The notes: generated by a model from the sequence alone, not told the origin. A stretch of 64,000 nucleotides of DNA from Antennarius striatus (GCF_040054535.1 NC_090784.1:18676001-18740000), one strand, 5' to 3'; positions 46,560 to 60,989 are shown, counted from the first letter of the stretch. Translations and numbers: made by a program.

Positions 46560-47110
46560 CATTATGGCTGCTTATGTGCTTGGTAGTCTGGATGACATTG
46601 TGGATGCAGTGGCAAATGGTTAGCCATATGGATAGCCATCGTAATCGGAACAGCACTGGTGCAGAGACGGGATAGAAAGGAAAATGAAAATTTAAACAGC
46701 GTCAAGTGAGCATCAAAGCTCAGATCTGCAAGCAATGATTAATTGTCATTGTCTGGGTGAGTGCATTACTTTGACTAGCTGCAAGCTATCCAATAATTCC
46801 CATTAACAAGCAGTTAATAAGCAGTTCCAGTGAAATCCTGTAACAGTAAATGATTGCCTGAATATCATTATTAACCTAGGATTTTAAAAAGTTATTAACA
46901 TAAAACTTTGGCCAATAACACACCCAGAGGGAAAGGAAATAACCAAGAGAGGCACTGGCCCACTAATGAGTGATCGTGTCCGATGCTGTCACACCCTCCT
47001 GGAAGCTTGATTGACAGCTTCTGTTAACAGGCACCGACTGCCTCCAGCAATATGGAACGCTGAATTTGATGGAATTATGATTTATCGTGTTTTGCCACTA
47101 ATGAGAGATG
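46560..47110. promoter_or_regulatory. Candidate conserved noncoding element with PBX/MEIS-type site
   Basis: Complex non-coding block with TGATTAATTG near 46737-46746, several TTAATAA/ATTAAC cores and TGATTGACAG at 47008-47017, the PBX-MEIS composite. This is the strongest enhancer-like block in the right half, by composition only. Confidence 0.35.
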
Positions 47111-47214
47111 AATTGGGTCGACTCAACCATAGCCATGGGTTGTTGTTTGTGTGTACTTAGTTACCTGTACTTAGTTCTTCCCAGGACAGGAGGTCAGGTT
47201 TTCATACCTAATGG

Positions 47215-47310
47215 ATATTATAGGATTGATTGGAAGACTGGTTGTCTTGTTCGTGAAAGGGATTGTGCAAAAACCACTGGACTGATTTTCATGAAATTCA
47301 GTGAAAAGCT
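47215..47310 (+). repeat. Interspersed fish repeat, diverged copy
   Basis: The phrase 'gtgcaaaaaccactggactgattttcatgaaattc' (broken here to its pattern: cAAAAACcACTGGACtGAT then TTTCATGAAATTC) resembles the repeat also seen at 19106-19250. Confidence 0.45.
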
Positions 47311-47430
47311 GGTGCATGTGCCAGGAATGCATGCATTCAATTTTCAACAGTTAATATTTTCCCTAATTTCGCAAAACTACCGAGCTAGGATTGTTAAATC
47401 TTTGCTTTACTACGTTCACTACAGAGTGTC

Positions 47431-47434
<4 letters not shown>

Positions 47435-47505
<71 letters not shown>
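47435..47505 (+). repeat. (TG)n microsatellite
   Basis: Pure TG array of about 35 units, followed by TATGGGGGGG. Confidence 0.99.
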
Positions 47506-47508
<3 letters not shown>

Positions 47509-50500
47509 GGGGGGGTGGCAACCAATTCTATTCTCATTGCCTAAGCCACAAGTTATTGAGAAAACAAAAGTCGCTTGAAGGGCGTTGTCTATTTGGTGTC
47601 TGAGCTAAGAGTTTGTCTTGCCTCATGCTGCTTGGAGCAAGTCTAATATGATTATCAGCACCAAAGAGGACAGGCATTGAGGAAAAGAGTTTGTTTGGGT
47701 GAAATAGGTCCAAGAATGACAACAGAGAGATGAGAAGATGAAGGATAGGGAAACACAGAAATTTAGTGATTTTGTAATAGAGAAGCGAAGAGAGAGACAA
47801 ATGGAATGAAAGAGAGACTCCTGCCATGAATGGTCAGCATCTGATTCAGTACTCAGTGTTCCATTGGCATCAACCCATGTACACGTATGGAGGCCGACAT
47901 ATCCCATGATCCTAAGCTATTATCATGGCATAAATCTCATCCGGTGGTCTATTTTATCTGTCGTTCTTTCTCTACGCCTCCTTATCCTCATTTCAATGCT
48001 TCATTTCTCTATCTCTCTCGTCTCTTTCTCCTAGCCAAGGCACAGCTAGCGGCTGGACCTCTGCCATCTCCATGAAAACAGATGACACTGATGTTTTTTT
48101 TCCCGTTTTTTTTCTGCTCTACTGCCGCAGACCCCCCTTCAGGAGATGTGTCTCTGCTGAGAGAGGGGGGGGGGGGTAGTCAGTTTCTCAACACTGAGCC
48201 CACTTTAAGGAGGACATGTCTGCTCAATGAGAGGTTAAGAGGGAGATCATGAGCTCTCATTTATCAAGACATGTATGCTATTACAATGTATGTAATGTGA
48301 AAACAACCGTAACTCCACTTTGGGTTGTGACCTTTGACCGGGACAGCTACAACATGATCTATGAAGATTTTTTGGTGCAACAGTGACAAGGTCAACTCAA
48401 ATCAATCACATTTCCCCATTAAGTCATTGCATCTAATAGCTGCATGATAGCGTGATACTCATGACATGACACACTGACCATGAACCGAGAGTTTTTGGAA
48501 TCATGTTTTTATCATTTCCAAGAGTGTGTCACCAAATATAATTTTCCTTGCAAAACCATCAAACATCACATTTTACAAATTCGTAGTAAAAGTAATCAGA
48601 CAGTGAAAAAACGAATTAGCCATCCTATTCAATATCATATTTCACAAAAACCCATCAGTTAGATGTTGTATAATCCTGCCAGATGACATTCAGACAAGAG
48701 AGACAAACAAACTAACACCAGTTGAGGTAATAAAACACAATGTTCTCTTTTAATTGCATGCCACATTACTGGTTTCAAGTAAAACAGAAAAGCATGTAAA
48801 GATGACTGCTGCACAGCACACATAAACGTTCCTGGGACTCATTTATTATGAAGCAAGATCATGCAACTCAGTAGTTTTAGTCTTTTTCTTCAATCACAAT
48901 TAATTTCCCGTGTCCGTCCTCAGTCAGTGTTCACTGGTGGCACTGACAAATCCCCGGATAAGAGACCATATCGGACATGGGAAAGAGAAGAACTTCAATT
49001 TTCTGTGTATCCATGGGGATTAGCACTCATAGTCTTCATGCCATTCTCATGTCAGATGCACAAGAGGACTAAACAACGTTTTCTTTTATCACTTAGTTAT
49101 TCCATTATTTCAACCTCCTCGTGCATTTGAAACTGTTCAGCTTGGACACACCACCTTGCTGTGACAGCATCCTTTTCCAAGCAGAAGAGATGGGATTTGG
49201 CTGCTGATTACTCAGATAACATCAAATTGAACTAATTCATGACCTGATCTGATGATTTGGAATTTTCCTAACCTTCAGGTCATTTTAAGATGTTGCTGCT
49301 GCTGATAGTTATTCTTATCTCATATTCTTAGTTGGTATGAAAACATTTTAGACTTTTCCAGTCAACATGTAATGTGAAATAATTAAAGAGACGTACACAT
49401 TATTATTCTCATTTGCATACTTCATACAAGGACTGCACTGTTGTACTTCAACACACCATTACATGCTGGGTATGATTTTTGACACTAAACCAAAAAACTA
49501 CAGCATAATGCTTTTCCGGTTTGTAATCTCGAGACCTAAAACAGGTAAACAGGTAAAACCTGCAATCTACATACATTATATGAAGCTATTTCAAAACAAT
49601 ATATAAATACATAACATGGCAGCAATGATCACTTACCTTACTGACCTCTTCTATACAGCCACTGATGCCATCTTTTGCTGAGAAGGGTAGGACTTCATTG
49701 TCATCACAATCCATAGACATTTATTTGCCAATCTTTTACTTACTGATCAATATGTCGTACACCTGTCTCTTCCTATCAAGGCTAGAGTAAAAGGCAAACT
49801 GTCCGTCTCTACATTCAAGAGACATGAAAAAATTAAGAACTTTAGCATTTCTTTGAAGCCCTATTTCAAAATTAAGTCAAATACTCATCTTCTCTTTATC
49901 TTGTTTTTGGTCTACGCTAGTTTTTTCTTTTTGTAGAAAACATCCTAGCATTTGGAGACAAGGTTGTTGGGGTCAGGCTGAATGTCTGACATGTTTATGG
50001 TAAGTTACAAAAGAAAAACTGAGGTTTGTACTTCAAAAGGTAATGTAATGTAACTTTGCCAAATCCAGTCACATGTGATATTTTTGCCCAGAGGAACCTG
50101 TTTTAATCCAATGGATGTCTCTGTTACTGCTTCACAAGTGATAGTCATATGAACTGGTCATTGCATCATGATAAAGAGTCCTGTTTTGGTCGTCTTATCA
50201 ATAGAAGATCTGTCTACATCTCAGTCCCCCACTTCATCTGTGAAAGGACTTCACCATAGAGCGCAGGGGACAATGGCTGACTTGATTGGAGGACGTATCA
50301 CTTCAGATCACATGTATGAAAGAATGCAGGAAGATGACCCAGCCAGAACCAATGTGGTTTGGCACTTGTGAATTGTGAACTGTTTGGTAAAAAGCTTGTA
50401 TGTGTTACTACACAGTCCAAAGGTTCATCAAGGTCCACCATGAGACTTTAACGTAATTACAGACAGAAAAGGCTGAATGTGCCATTTGTCGTCTGCACCG

Positions 50501-50929
50501 CATGAAACATCAGGAACAAAGAGCTATTTACCATCATGTCATGTTTCCATGTGTTGCCTTGTAGGGGATCCCTATGTCTGTGTCTGAGTATTGAGTGCTT
50601 GTGTGTTTGCCTACAATACAGTGTGTACCAATAGGAGTGAATGTTCAAGATATTTTACACTCCTCCATCCAATTTATGACAGACTACATTCCATCCTCCT
50701 GTGAGTTTGTACAAGGTTGACAAAAATCTTAACTGCATATACTCCCCTTTATCTCTTGGTCAATGTTTATCTAGGAATCCTTCGTGCTCGTGTTGGGGTA
50801 GGGGTTAAATCTGCAAAGAAATAATCCATTTAAGATTCTTCACTCCAAAGCGCCGTAGTAGCTCATCAGGTGCTCGTGAATAGAATCTGACTCATGACTT
50901 TTTGCTGCACACTTCTCTCTCCTCGTGTT

Positions 50930-51130
50930 TTCCTCTCCGTCTTCATTGTAGACATTCTAGTGAAGCATGGCCGCCATAAAAATAATCATTAAGGGAAGAT
51001 TATCTCCCTCTCACCTCCCTCTCAATTTCCCTCCATCTCTCATTGAGTTTGGAATGCACCAGTGCAATCGCCCCCACTGAGGATAGCACTCATGTTGGGT
51101 AATTTTGTCTTACATAAGGGAGAACATTGC
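50930..51130. promoter_or_regulatory. Candidate conserved noncoding element
   Basis: Includes GCCGCCATAAAAATAATCAT near 50969-50988, with a HOX/CDX-like CATAAAA core, in otherwise complex non-coding sequence. Inference from composition only. Confidence 0.22.
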
Positions 51131-53238
51131 ACACAAGAAGACACGTAAAAACAACATCAGGCAAGGCCAAAGGGAGAGAAGGCAGTCGTCAGCTATTTGT
51201 AATGGAGACAAGGGGAGGAGGAGGGGGGGGTTTGAGATAGATGTGATTTCACATTAATTGTGTGGGATCACAGGAGGTTGTGTGCATCCACATGGGGTGG
51301 GAGGTGTTAGTGGAATTTCTGAGAGTTATGCCGATTTTACAGGCGCAGCAGGGATCGGGTACATGGTGGTGTTTCTCTGTGAGTCAGTACCCACATGAGC
51401 ATTAGGGAACATGTGATTTTGTGGGCACACGTGTGTTTAAAATACTTTACAGCGGGGCATGGTGAGTGGAGGGGGGGGGGTCCACACTTGGATGGGATCT
51501 TCGGATACTGATGTTATATTTGCAGAGTTTGAAGAGTCAGAGAAAAGCTGGTCTTCCATAAGTTCATGGCAATACGGCGATGTTTTTGTTGCAATGAACA
51601 AAAACAAGCCTCTCAGGAAGGTACATTAGCTTTATTAGCAATCATGTGTCTTGTCTTTGAAAGTTATACTGATTGCCATTGTTTGTATGTTCATTTAATC
51701 ATACAGACACATCATGAAAAAGTTGTGACAAACAGAGAATTATGACCAAACTCGGCAGTCTCTATTTTAACCTCCTTCAGCTCGTGTTTCATTTTTAGAT
51801 ACTGATCTGCACATTAACAAGCAAGACACGCTGATGATTTAAGATCATCAAAACACACACAATCATTGTTGGTAAACCTGCAGACGGCGCGGCATCTTAA
51901 TGTGCATTATCTAGCTTGATTCATGTCAAGTTGTCAGGATCTGTCTTTCTTCTTACCTCTTTCATTACTTTTCAGCATCAAGCACCTGTTTTCAATAAAT
52001 AAGTTCCTCTGAACCACCTGCATGTTCCTGCCCAGCAATAAAACATTAAAATGTCAATCATGTATAAACCAATATATTTCTGAAGGATTTGTAATAAAAC
52101 ACGCACAGCTAGATTTTAAATAATGGACAAACTACATATTATGCAAACCCAGCATGAAATTCTAACGCTATGGGCAAGCCAATCACTTTTGTAAAATAAA
52201 GACATTTGGCTCCAGGCCATCCTACCACTTTCTACATTTCACATTTAGATATGACAGTAATGAATTTTAATATCTACAAACAAGCAGTCACTTCACTTAA
52301 CAAATCATGCACGAGAAAAGAAAAATTTCTATATCTACAAATCATATCTTTACGATCAGATACGTGGTTTTATGTGAAATGCTACGAACATCTCTCAGAA
52401 AGGAAAACATAAAAAACCATGTAAATTGAGTGTAAAAACATTTATAAATGAATAAATATAGCTACTGTATAAAAGTTTCTTGTTTTGTGTTCTCCTTCTG
52501 TTTGTATTTTTTCATTTCCTTGACTTTATTTTTTCTGTTCGTCAATTTAATTTCTGCTTCCTTGTGCCCTTGTTTCCTTCATTTGTTTCCTTGTTTTGTT
52601 TTCTTGTTACCTATTGGCTCATTTCCTCCTTTTGTTTCCTGTTTTGATGTTATTTTATTTCCTCGTTTCATTTTTTTCTTCTTTCGTTAACACATGGACA
52701 TATGAACTCTATCGTACCAACTTCTATTTGTAGTTTTGCAAAATAATGCTCACTGCATCACATTTACTAACATTGTGGCTAGCAGATCTATCGTAAAGGA
52801 TATAGGTGACATTTTGCAAAGAATACTTCTGCAGCACTCACAGGTCAGTCCAGCTGATCTTGTAGACGTGAAGGTAATTCTTTCTGTCAGTTGAGAGAAC
52901 TGCTGACAAAAAGAATTAGTGCTGCATACAATGTACAAAGCCAGTTCTGTGTTGCAGTGGTCATCAGTTGCTTGAGCATTATACTAAATGGACTGTTTTT
53001 CGATAATCTCTCTCTGAGCAGAGGGAAAGACGAACTCCCCTGTAATGTCAGTGGCAAACACTTGTTGTCTGTGTTATTCTATTGGTCTGAATGCGCTGCT
53101 TGAGGCATATGTAAAATATAAAAGTAAGTGTCACTGTTGTGAGGACATCACATTTCTTTTGTCCGTGGAACATCATCATTCTGACTAAATTCACTCACTG
53201 ATGTAGTTTTTATGTATGAAAGCTCTCCTGTCAGTCTC

Positions 53239-53253
53239 AGCGCCCCCTGCAGG
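53239..53253 (-). promoter_or_regulatory. CTCF-core-like motif, reverse
   Basis: AGCGCCCCCTGCAGG on the plus strand is close to the reverse complement of the CTCF consensus CCACNAGGGGGCGCT, including the full GGGGGCGCT core. Confidence 0.4.
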
Positions 53254-53302
53254 GCAACATTGCTCATCAAGCGATCAGCTAATCTTGTTTTATTTCTGTT
53301 AT

Positions 53303-53408
53303 TCTATCCATTTTCCATACTGCTTCTTCCACTTTTGTGGGTCACGGGGGTTGCTGAAGTCTATCCTAGTGGGCTTAGGGGTACGAGGCAGGGAGACGCT
53401 CAGGATAC
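53303..53408 (-). repeat. Common teleost interspersed repeat, reverse copy
   Basis: Reads TCTATCCATTTTCCATACTG, then GGGTCACGGGGGTTGCTG and 'tctatcctag'. This matches the very abundant fish repeat phrase 'ccattttctataccgctt ... gggtcgctggagcctatcccagc'. An oppositely oriented copy lies at 53872-54030. Confidence 0.7.
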
Positions 53409-53871
53409 GTTTTTCAGCACATCGCAGAACCACATGAAAGACAAACCCCATCCAACATGTGAGAGAGAAACTACACAAGCAGCATGCCACCACCATGAAA
53501 TCTGAAATTTGAAACTTAACTTGAACACATGTGCAATTTGTTCGGGAACCGACGAGAAAAATTATAGTTTTAATTTCCTTGTTTGGATTCTAATGAAATC
53601 TGAGTTTTAAAACTGGCTGCAATTTATAACTTTATAACTTTTTATAACTCTTTATTCTACATGGCCAACCCTACGTCTCATGAGCTTTTAGAATGAGAAG
53701 TACAACTGAATGAGATTTTGCCACTGGTTAAACCAAATTTTCGAGTAAGCACATTATGTAATAGCTTTTGTAGTATTTTTTTTTTTATGTAAAAGTCAAA
53801 CTTAGACTAAACCTTTGCATACTTGAAATACAGTTTATTTTTCATCTCATTCTAGCAGCCTGTCATATTGA

Positions 53872-54030
53872 CTGTAGGTGTGAATGTGAGTTAGGTTGTT
53901 TATTTTTCTATGTGGCACTGAGGCAAACTGGCAACTTGCCTCAAATGTGCCTCGCCTCACCTAAGTCAGCAGGGATAGGCTGAGTTCTAAGCTGAGCTGT
54001 TGAAGGAAGGCATGAAGTGAATTACAATCA
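53872..54030 (+). repeat. Common teleost interspersed repeat, forward copy
   Basis: Reads TGTAGGTGTGAATGTGAG, then 'tgttt-tttttctatgtggcactgaggcaaactggcaacttg' and GTCAGCAGGGATAGGCTGAG. It is the complementary orientation of the family seen at 53303-53408. The ancestral class (often LINE-tail associated) is not settled here. Confidence 0.7.
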
Positions 54031-54234
54031 TTCTCTAAATTGCCAGGTATTTCAGAAAAGTGAAATCAACCCATTAAAGTCTGACCTGCGTTTGCCAATG
54101 GTTATTCGGTCTTTGACATCAACCGTTAAATTAACTTTGGTTCTGCTGTAAATTCCAGTTCCTAGCTTTACTTTCTTCGTTTAAAAAAAAAAGAAAAAAA
54201 GAAGCAGCCTTTGGATGTTGTTGTCATTCTGGAT

Positions 54235-54425
54235 CACATTCATCTAGCTGAGGGTAGCGTAATATTTTCTGGCCTGGCATAACCTGTCAGCACTTCCTTT
54301 AAATCTAACGGGCTGTCTCATGAGATGATTGTGAAAAAAGTTTCAGTCCTGCTGCCTGAGAAATGATGAAAGTCAATTACAATTGATTATGTTTTCACTC
54401 TGCTGCCCCTTTCTCAGACCCATCA
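54235..54425. promoter_or_regulatory. Candidate conserved noncoding element
   Basis: Complex, non-repetitive sequence with CAATTACAATTGATTATG near 54374-54391. No exon. Inference from composition only. Confidence 0.25.
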
Positions 54426-57276
54426 ATCACAGAAAGGTTGCTTTTTCACACAGCTTTTCTTTCTTTTTCTCTCTCTCTCTCTCTCCTTCTCTCTAAACCA
54501 GAGGTGGATCAAAAAAAAAAAAAAATTTTGCAGCCCTGCACGCACCAACCACAACACTGACCTGATTTCCCCTCTCTCCTTTGCCTCGAATGCTTACTGT
54601 TCTTCGGTCACCGCCACCCCGCCCCTTTCATTTCCTCTCCCTCTTTTTCTGTCCTCTCTCCAACTGCCCTTCTCCTCAAACTGAACCCGACACATTAGTT
54701 TGGTTTTTTTTTGTTTTCGTTGCCTTTTTCACGTTGGTCTGTTTGCAGTCACCGTGTTCTCCGCTCTTCACCTGCTAATCAGGTTCTCACTTCTGTGAAA
54801 AACACTGGTATGCAGAGTGGGTGTTACCAAGGTTACTGCAGAGGCACTAAATAATTATGACAGCTGTGACTGGGGACTCTTGTCAAGCAAAAACAATATC
54901 ACTATAGATACAGAGTGCAAATAAACAACAATGCTTTTTCCCAGTGCTCCACAAACAAATTGGTATTATGACATGACCGACTCAAACAGGTGGAAGCTTA
55001 TGTTGTGTGCGCAAACAGTGTAACAGCAGGCATTGCATAACCCAAATCAAAAGTGCAAACATTGTTTCATGCTCCAAACCTATTTTAAATTATATTTTCT
55101 ATCATAAAGTGATAGGTAAGCGCTTGTGGAGAATGCCTATGTTGTCATCTCCTCAGCAGTGTGTCTCTGGCCATCTGTGCTGCACTTCTAGTGAATGTCT
55201 CGGGGTCTGCGTGGTGTCCTTTTTTTGGTGCCCATGCTGGCTGGTGCGACATTCATCTTTCAGTCACCCAAAAGCAGATGTCACCGGGATGACGGGGAGC
55301 GGCAGACTGTTGTAGCAACCGACCGGTGGCAGGTTGGAAGTGTCTCCGCCCCACAGTGGCCAGCAGATGGAAGCTGAGGTCATTATCTGCTGCTCTATTC
55401 ATCTCCTTACCCCCAAACAGCCACACCCTTCCTCTCTCTGTCTCTGTCTGTCTGTCTCTTTCTATTACTGCATCAGTGTACAAAAAAGACATATGAAATT
55501 ACTTAAAAATTGGTATTAAATGTACACACTAGACACACGCACTAGGTAGTTGTTTTGCTGTCATTTAAAACTCATTATTATGGTTTTCTCTGCTTGTGTG
55601 AAAAATGTCTCCTCGCTCAAGAGGCCCAACCTCCCTCACAACCCCGACACCAGAGATGGAAACTATTCAGCGAAGCACAGCAGTAGGTCTATACATTCTC
55701 TGGCCCCAATTGTACAGTCACTCCATTTCCTCATAAACAGAAAAGTAAGGGGAAAAAGGAGCAATGAGGGGCCATTCAGAACAAATAAACCAAGTTAACA
55801 ACTAGAGGCAGAAAGTAGGGCAGCCTGGAAAGAAGCACTCTGCCACAGCAGGCATCCATTCCTGGTTTATTGTGCATCCAACATCCTTCTGTATGTAATA
55901 AGTTGCACAGAGAACATGGGTCAATCTGTGTTTACATGCTTCGCGGCATGTCCTTTCTGTGTGCCATGCTTCACACAGCTGTCAGGGCTTTCCTGTGCAT
56001 TGCAGCACAGGATGGCTGCCTAGCAAGCAAGGAGTGTCAGCAATTATCCATCAAACTGCCGCAGGCTACAGTATATTGAGTAAATTTCACTTCCTGTGCG
56101 CCTAATGCTGCTGCTCAACGGCTCTATGCTGCTGGTTTTCCCCTCTTTAATAAAAATGTGACAGTTGCACATGTCGGCCTTGTGATGTTTTGTATTATTG
56201 AGGATATCACAGATTTTTTTTTATTTTTTTGTGTTCATGCAATAATGTTTGCAGCTCTGGCGCCTGACCCAACGTGCCGAGTTATTCTTGTTTATTTGCT
56301 GTTCTTTTCTCTTGGAGAACACAAACATGACCCAAAGCAGCATCGTAACTATTTAACCACATATGAGCAGCTACTCTCGCAAGTGAGGGAGCTGGAAATC
56401 TTTCAGTGTGCACATGTGGCATGCAGACATGCTGGCATCCCCATCTTGTTGTGAGCTTTATTTAATGTTTGAAAAAAGTGACTATGACATATATGACAAT
56501 AATATGACATTTCAGAACGCTTTGACATATGTTTCTTTTGCATTTTTTCATACTTCAGATTATTTACATGGGAAATTTATAATTATTTGAAATAAATCAT
56601 TATTATATCATTACTGTAAAAACACACAATAAATACAGAAATGTTAAATAGCACAGAGTGGAAATGGTTTAAAGGGAGTAACTGGTTTCTACATTTTATC
56701 TACCCTGCAAAAACAATTTATATTTGTATTTTACAACACTTCAGGAACCCATGGCATCATTAAACATCATCTCAACTGTCTTCATCACTTGTTCATGTTC
56801 CATCGGATGTGTTTTTATACACTGGTTGCAAAACTGAAGAACATGATTTCCTAACTTCCTTAATGCTGCCGTAATTTCTACACTTTACATCGTAGTCTAA
56901 AATAAATATCGCATCTATTTTTTTGTAATCATTTGATTCAGGGTTTATAGGCACACATTGAATCCATAAAAAAAATTGTTCTCTCAAATTTTAGTGTCTG
57001 TTAAACCAGTTTAAAAATCAAAGTGCCACAAACTGGCCCCAATATGAATCGCAACATCTGTTCCATTTCTTTTTCCTCAAATTTTATTTTTCCTACCAGT
57101 CAAAATCGTTATACAGTGTCCCAAAGGCCTTGTGTTTACATGCTTCGCATAACTGCCCTCACGATGACTGCCCATAACATCCTTAAATAATTCTATTAGG
57201 GTGGAGACTGTTTTTGTGCCCAGACGGAAGCTCAGTCATTAACATAAATCCAGGCTGCAAGGCACACTTCGGCCTG

Positions 57277-57421
<145 letters not shown>

Positions 57422-57688
57422 TGTGAGCATGCATGGTGTCACTCCCTCCCTCCCCCCAAATAGCGCATCTTAGGGAACAGTTTTGGCCTCGGTAGCATTT
57501 CAGTGCATAATTGTGCTGCTCTCAGCCCCCCATTTACATGTCAAAACCTCCCCAGACTCAGGATGTAAGGAACCCAATTTGGAATGACAAAGCTCAGTCA
57601 GAGACAGCTGATCCACAAAGGAGGCCTGGTTAAGTTCTTCCTCCTAGTCACCAGCTGCTCCACTGACCCATAGTACCACTTTTCTGCC

Positions 57689-57690
<2 letters not shown>

Positions 57691-57758
<68 letters not shown>
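57691..57758 (+). repeat. (CA)34 microsatellite
   Basis: Pure CA array, inverted relative to the GT array 272 bp to its left. Confidence 0.99.
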
Positions 57759-57759
<1 letters not shown>

Positions 57760-60360
57760 CGGAGAGTAAAGGGAATACTGCCACGAGCGTTCATGTGGAG
57801 CTGTTCAGTCGTATAATTCACTTTATATTTGCTGTGAATTCTTGCACCTGTATAAGGATTTACTGCTGAAGCAGCACCATTCAGGCCCAGAATGAAACGT
57901 CTCTGTATCTGTATATATTAGGAACAGATCTGTCCCTCCTTTACATAAAGTGTTTCTCTCCCTGGTGCGTACATCCTGATTTTGAAAGTTTAACTGTATT
58001 AAGTACATTTCACTGATGAGAATGCTTGCAGAATCTTCGTGTTATAAATAACTACAATGTGATTTTACTAAAAAGAAATAAATAAATAAATAGACAGGTT
58101 ATATAAACAAATCATCCAATGTTTGCATCTTAGGGTGACGGTAACATTACTGTTTAATGTTGCACTCTTATGTGTGCAGACTTTGTTTTAACAGCTTCAT
58201 TTATATGATGTTACTTATTTATTCTTTTGAGAAGCAAAGCCAAAAACATCAAGTGAACTGAACTATCATTGATTTTTTTTTTTTTTCATGCACGACCCAA
58301 CGTGTGCAGCATCTGTCACATGGAATGCCGCTCTATTTGTGTCCGCCTCCGACACAAAGTGGCTTAGGGATTTGTCACCTCCCTCCCTGCATTGTGCACT
58401 GGAATGACAGGATACTGGCTGGGACTTTCAGGTCACACCCAGCTGTGTTTTTCTTGGTTTGGTGCTTTACATCCAAACGAAAACATTACTGCACTCTCAC
58501 TTTCATCTCATGCACCTGACCTCTAAGAGAAAAAAACACAGGCCTGGCTTTGTAATGACAGGAGAAGTTAACTGTCGGATCAGGCAAAAAAAAAAAAGTA
58601 CCCTATGTCCAGTTCTCCATGCGATGAAGAGATTACATAAGTAGATTAAAAGCAGCAGAAAGAAGGACGCATTTCATTAACGTCACTGCCTAACTCCAGG
58701 TCTATATTTGGGGCATTGGCTCCACAGAAAGAGGAACGCTGGGATGGAAATAACCACTAATAGTCCTGTTTGGGAGCTTTATTCCTTTTCATTCTTCTGC
58801 CACAAGGATGCTGACAGAAGGAGTGCTCTCCATAGAGAGTTCACCCAATCATAGTTCTTCCTCAGGGAGGGAAGGAAGTAGCAGAGTGTGGGGAAAAATG
58901 AGGGGGGGGGTGAAGGAATGGAGGATGGAGATACAGAGGGACAATATATGGCAACCGACGATGAGCAGTGATGTTCCAGTTGGCATTTAGGAATGGTACT
59001 GAAAGAGTTTACAACTACCAGGTACACTTTATCAGTGATGTTGCATAGTGATGATATTGCCATATGCAATGCACCATTTGTTGGTGAATCACACTGAATT
59101 TCACATTGTGATTGAATCCTTACCATCAAACGCAAGTGGTGTCTGTATTTGTAAAATGTGGATACATGTTTTTCCATCTTGCCCAGATGTCAAAGCTTGT
59201 TCACAGTCAGCATGGAGCCCAGAGTCTACCTCAGGCAGAAGGGTAGACAGTCACAGGAAAATGCTGCTACAGATGCTTGGGAGGCTGGGAGGGAGTGTGT
59301 GGATGAAACCCAATCTCCCCATACTGGGTGCTCATGGCCCCCCAGAGAGAAAGGAAGAAACAAGAGGCGCAGCTGTCCTTAACAATGGACCTTCCCTCTC
59401 ACCAACCAGGACTCAAAAGGACTCATTCATTACCCTGACTCTCCTTAGGCTGCTTCAGGAGAGACTAGTCAGGACATGCTTACATCTACATGCTTGTCTC
59501 TGTTTCATGCACGCTTACGTATTTGTCTCTATGCACACAGGCAATTTATACTGTATGTTATTGTGCATAACATCAGTACATTTTTCACACATCAGTCTAC
59601 ACTATGTTATTTACGCAGCAATTTAACAGCAGAAAACTACTGAATATTAAAATAAACACATCCTTCATGAAGTCAGTACCAGACAGCATAACAATCAACC
59701 AGAGAGTATTTTTATTGTGATTTCAGCCAGTTTGGTTATGTTTCATGTTATAGCCATCAGGGCATTATCCCTCAGACTGTACTCCATGAAATGCAGTGAT
59801 AAAGCTTCCTCAGGCATCCTCATCTCATCAGCATCGCCTCCTTGGAGAATTTCTCACTGAAGTTGATGCAAATTCAAATGACTTAGTGCTGCGCTGCAAC
59901 ATCAACTGTAGACACTGTCGCTTGTTCCAATGGAATGAAAATGTTTTTGGCACAGCAGAAGATAATGCTAAACATTTTTTTAGAAGATGAGAAGAAATCT
60001 GATTTGATAACTTTTCCGGTTGATATCACATCGCATCTCAATGATGACATTGTATTAAAATTACACTGTGAAAACAAAGAGGTGTGTGATTTGTAGCAGC
60101 TACTGGGTCTTTCCAGAGTAACATAGACATTTTCAATGTGAATCTCTAACAGGGTTGGACATTTCAGCAACGATTCAAATTCAGAGTGAGTGAGGAGTTC
60201 CCTCTCATGTTGACTTTGGACAAAAATGAATGAATTTTGGAAGAAAAAAACGATGAATGTGCTCAAGCTTTCTCACGTTTTAAAAAAAATTTTTTTTAGT
60301 GAGTTTGTGCTTATATCTTTAACTGATTGTTAAGTACAGTAACCCCCCCCAAAAAAACCC

Positions 60361-60390
60361 AAACAAACAAACAAACAAACAAACAAACAA
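60361..60390 (+). repeat. (AAAC)n microsatellite
   Basis: About seven AAAC units, following a C8/A7 homopolymer run. Confidence 0.95.
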
Positions 60391-60910
60391 CACATCCTTC
60401 AATATTGTTTTTTATGGACTGAATTAAATCCATTTACAATGCAAATTTAGAGATCAAGACTTTCTTGTACTTCGTGTCCATATTTGTCCTGTATGTTTGC
60501 CTGATTGCGGCTTTTAATAATTTTGTATCCTTGCCAAGGCCAAGAGAACAGATGTTTGTTAAAGATTAGTTATACCGAAAACATGTTGTTAACATGTGCA
60601 AAACTGATAACACTATATGCTTTGTTCCATAAAAATATGAACTAAACTGATGCCTTCAGTCTGGCAAAAAGCAAAACCCCATATTTGTCGGCATCTAACT
60701 GTTTGGATCACAGCAGGGGATAAGAGCTGACGCACTCGACCTCTTGCAATTTTAATTGAAGACCCCTGTGCAACAATCTGCTCAGCCTTTTCTCACACAT
60801 GTCCAGAGCTGCATTGAGAAAGCAGTTTCCAATGAATGAGGCACCACCTTCAATCGTCTACACTTAAACTATAAATAGATTGTTTTCATGATCATTTAAA
60901 CAACAACAAC

Positions 60911-60989
<79 letters not shown>
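60911..60989 (+). repeat. (ATT)26 microsatellite
   Basis: Pure trinucleotide array of 79 bp, preceded by CAA units. Confidence 0.98.

Noticed and set aside
59048..59626. 192-codon plus-strand frame
   Set aside because: No domain, no similarity recognised, and composition like the surrounding noncoding DNA.
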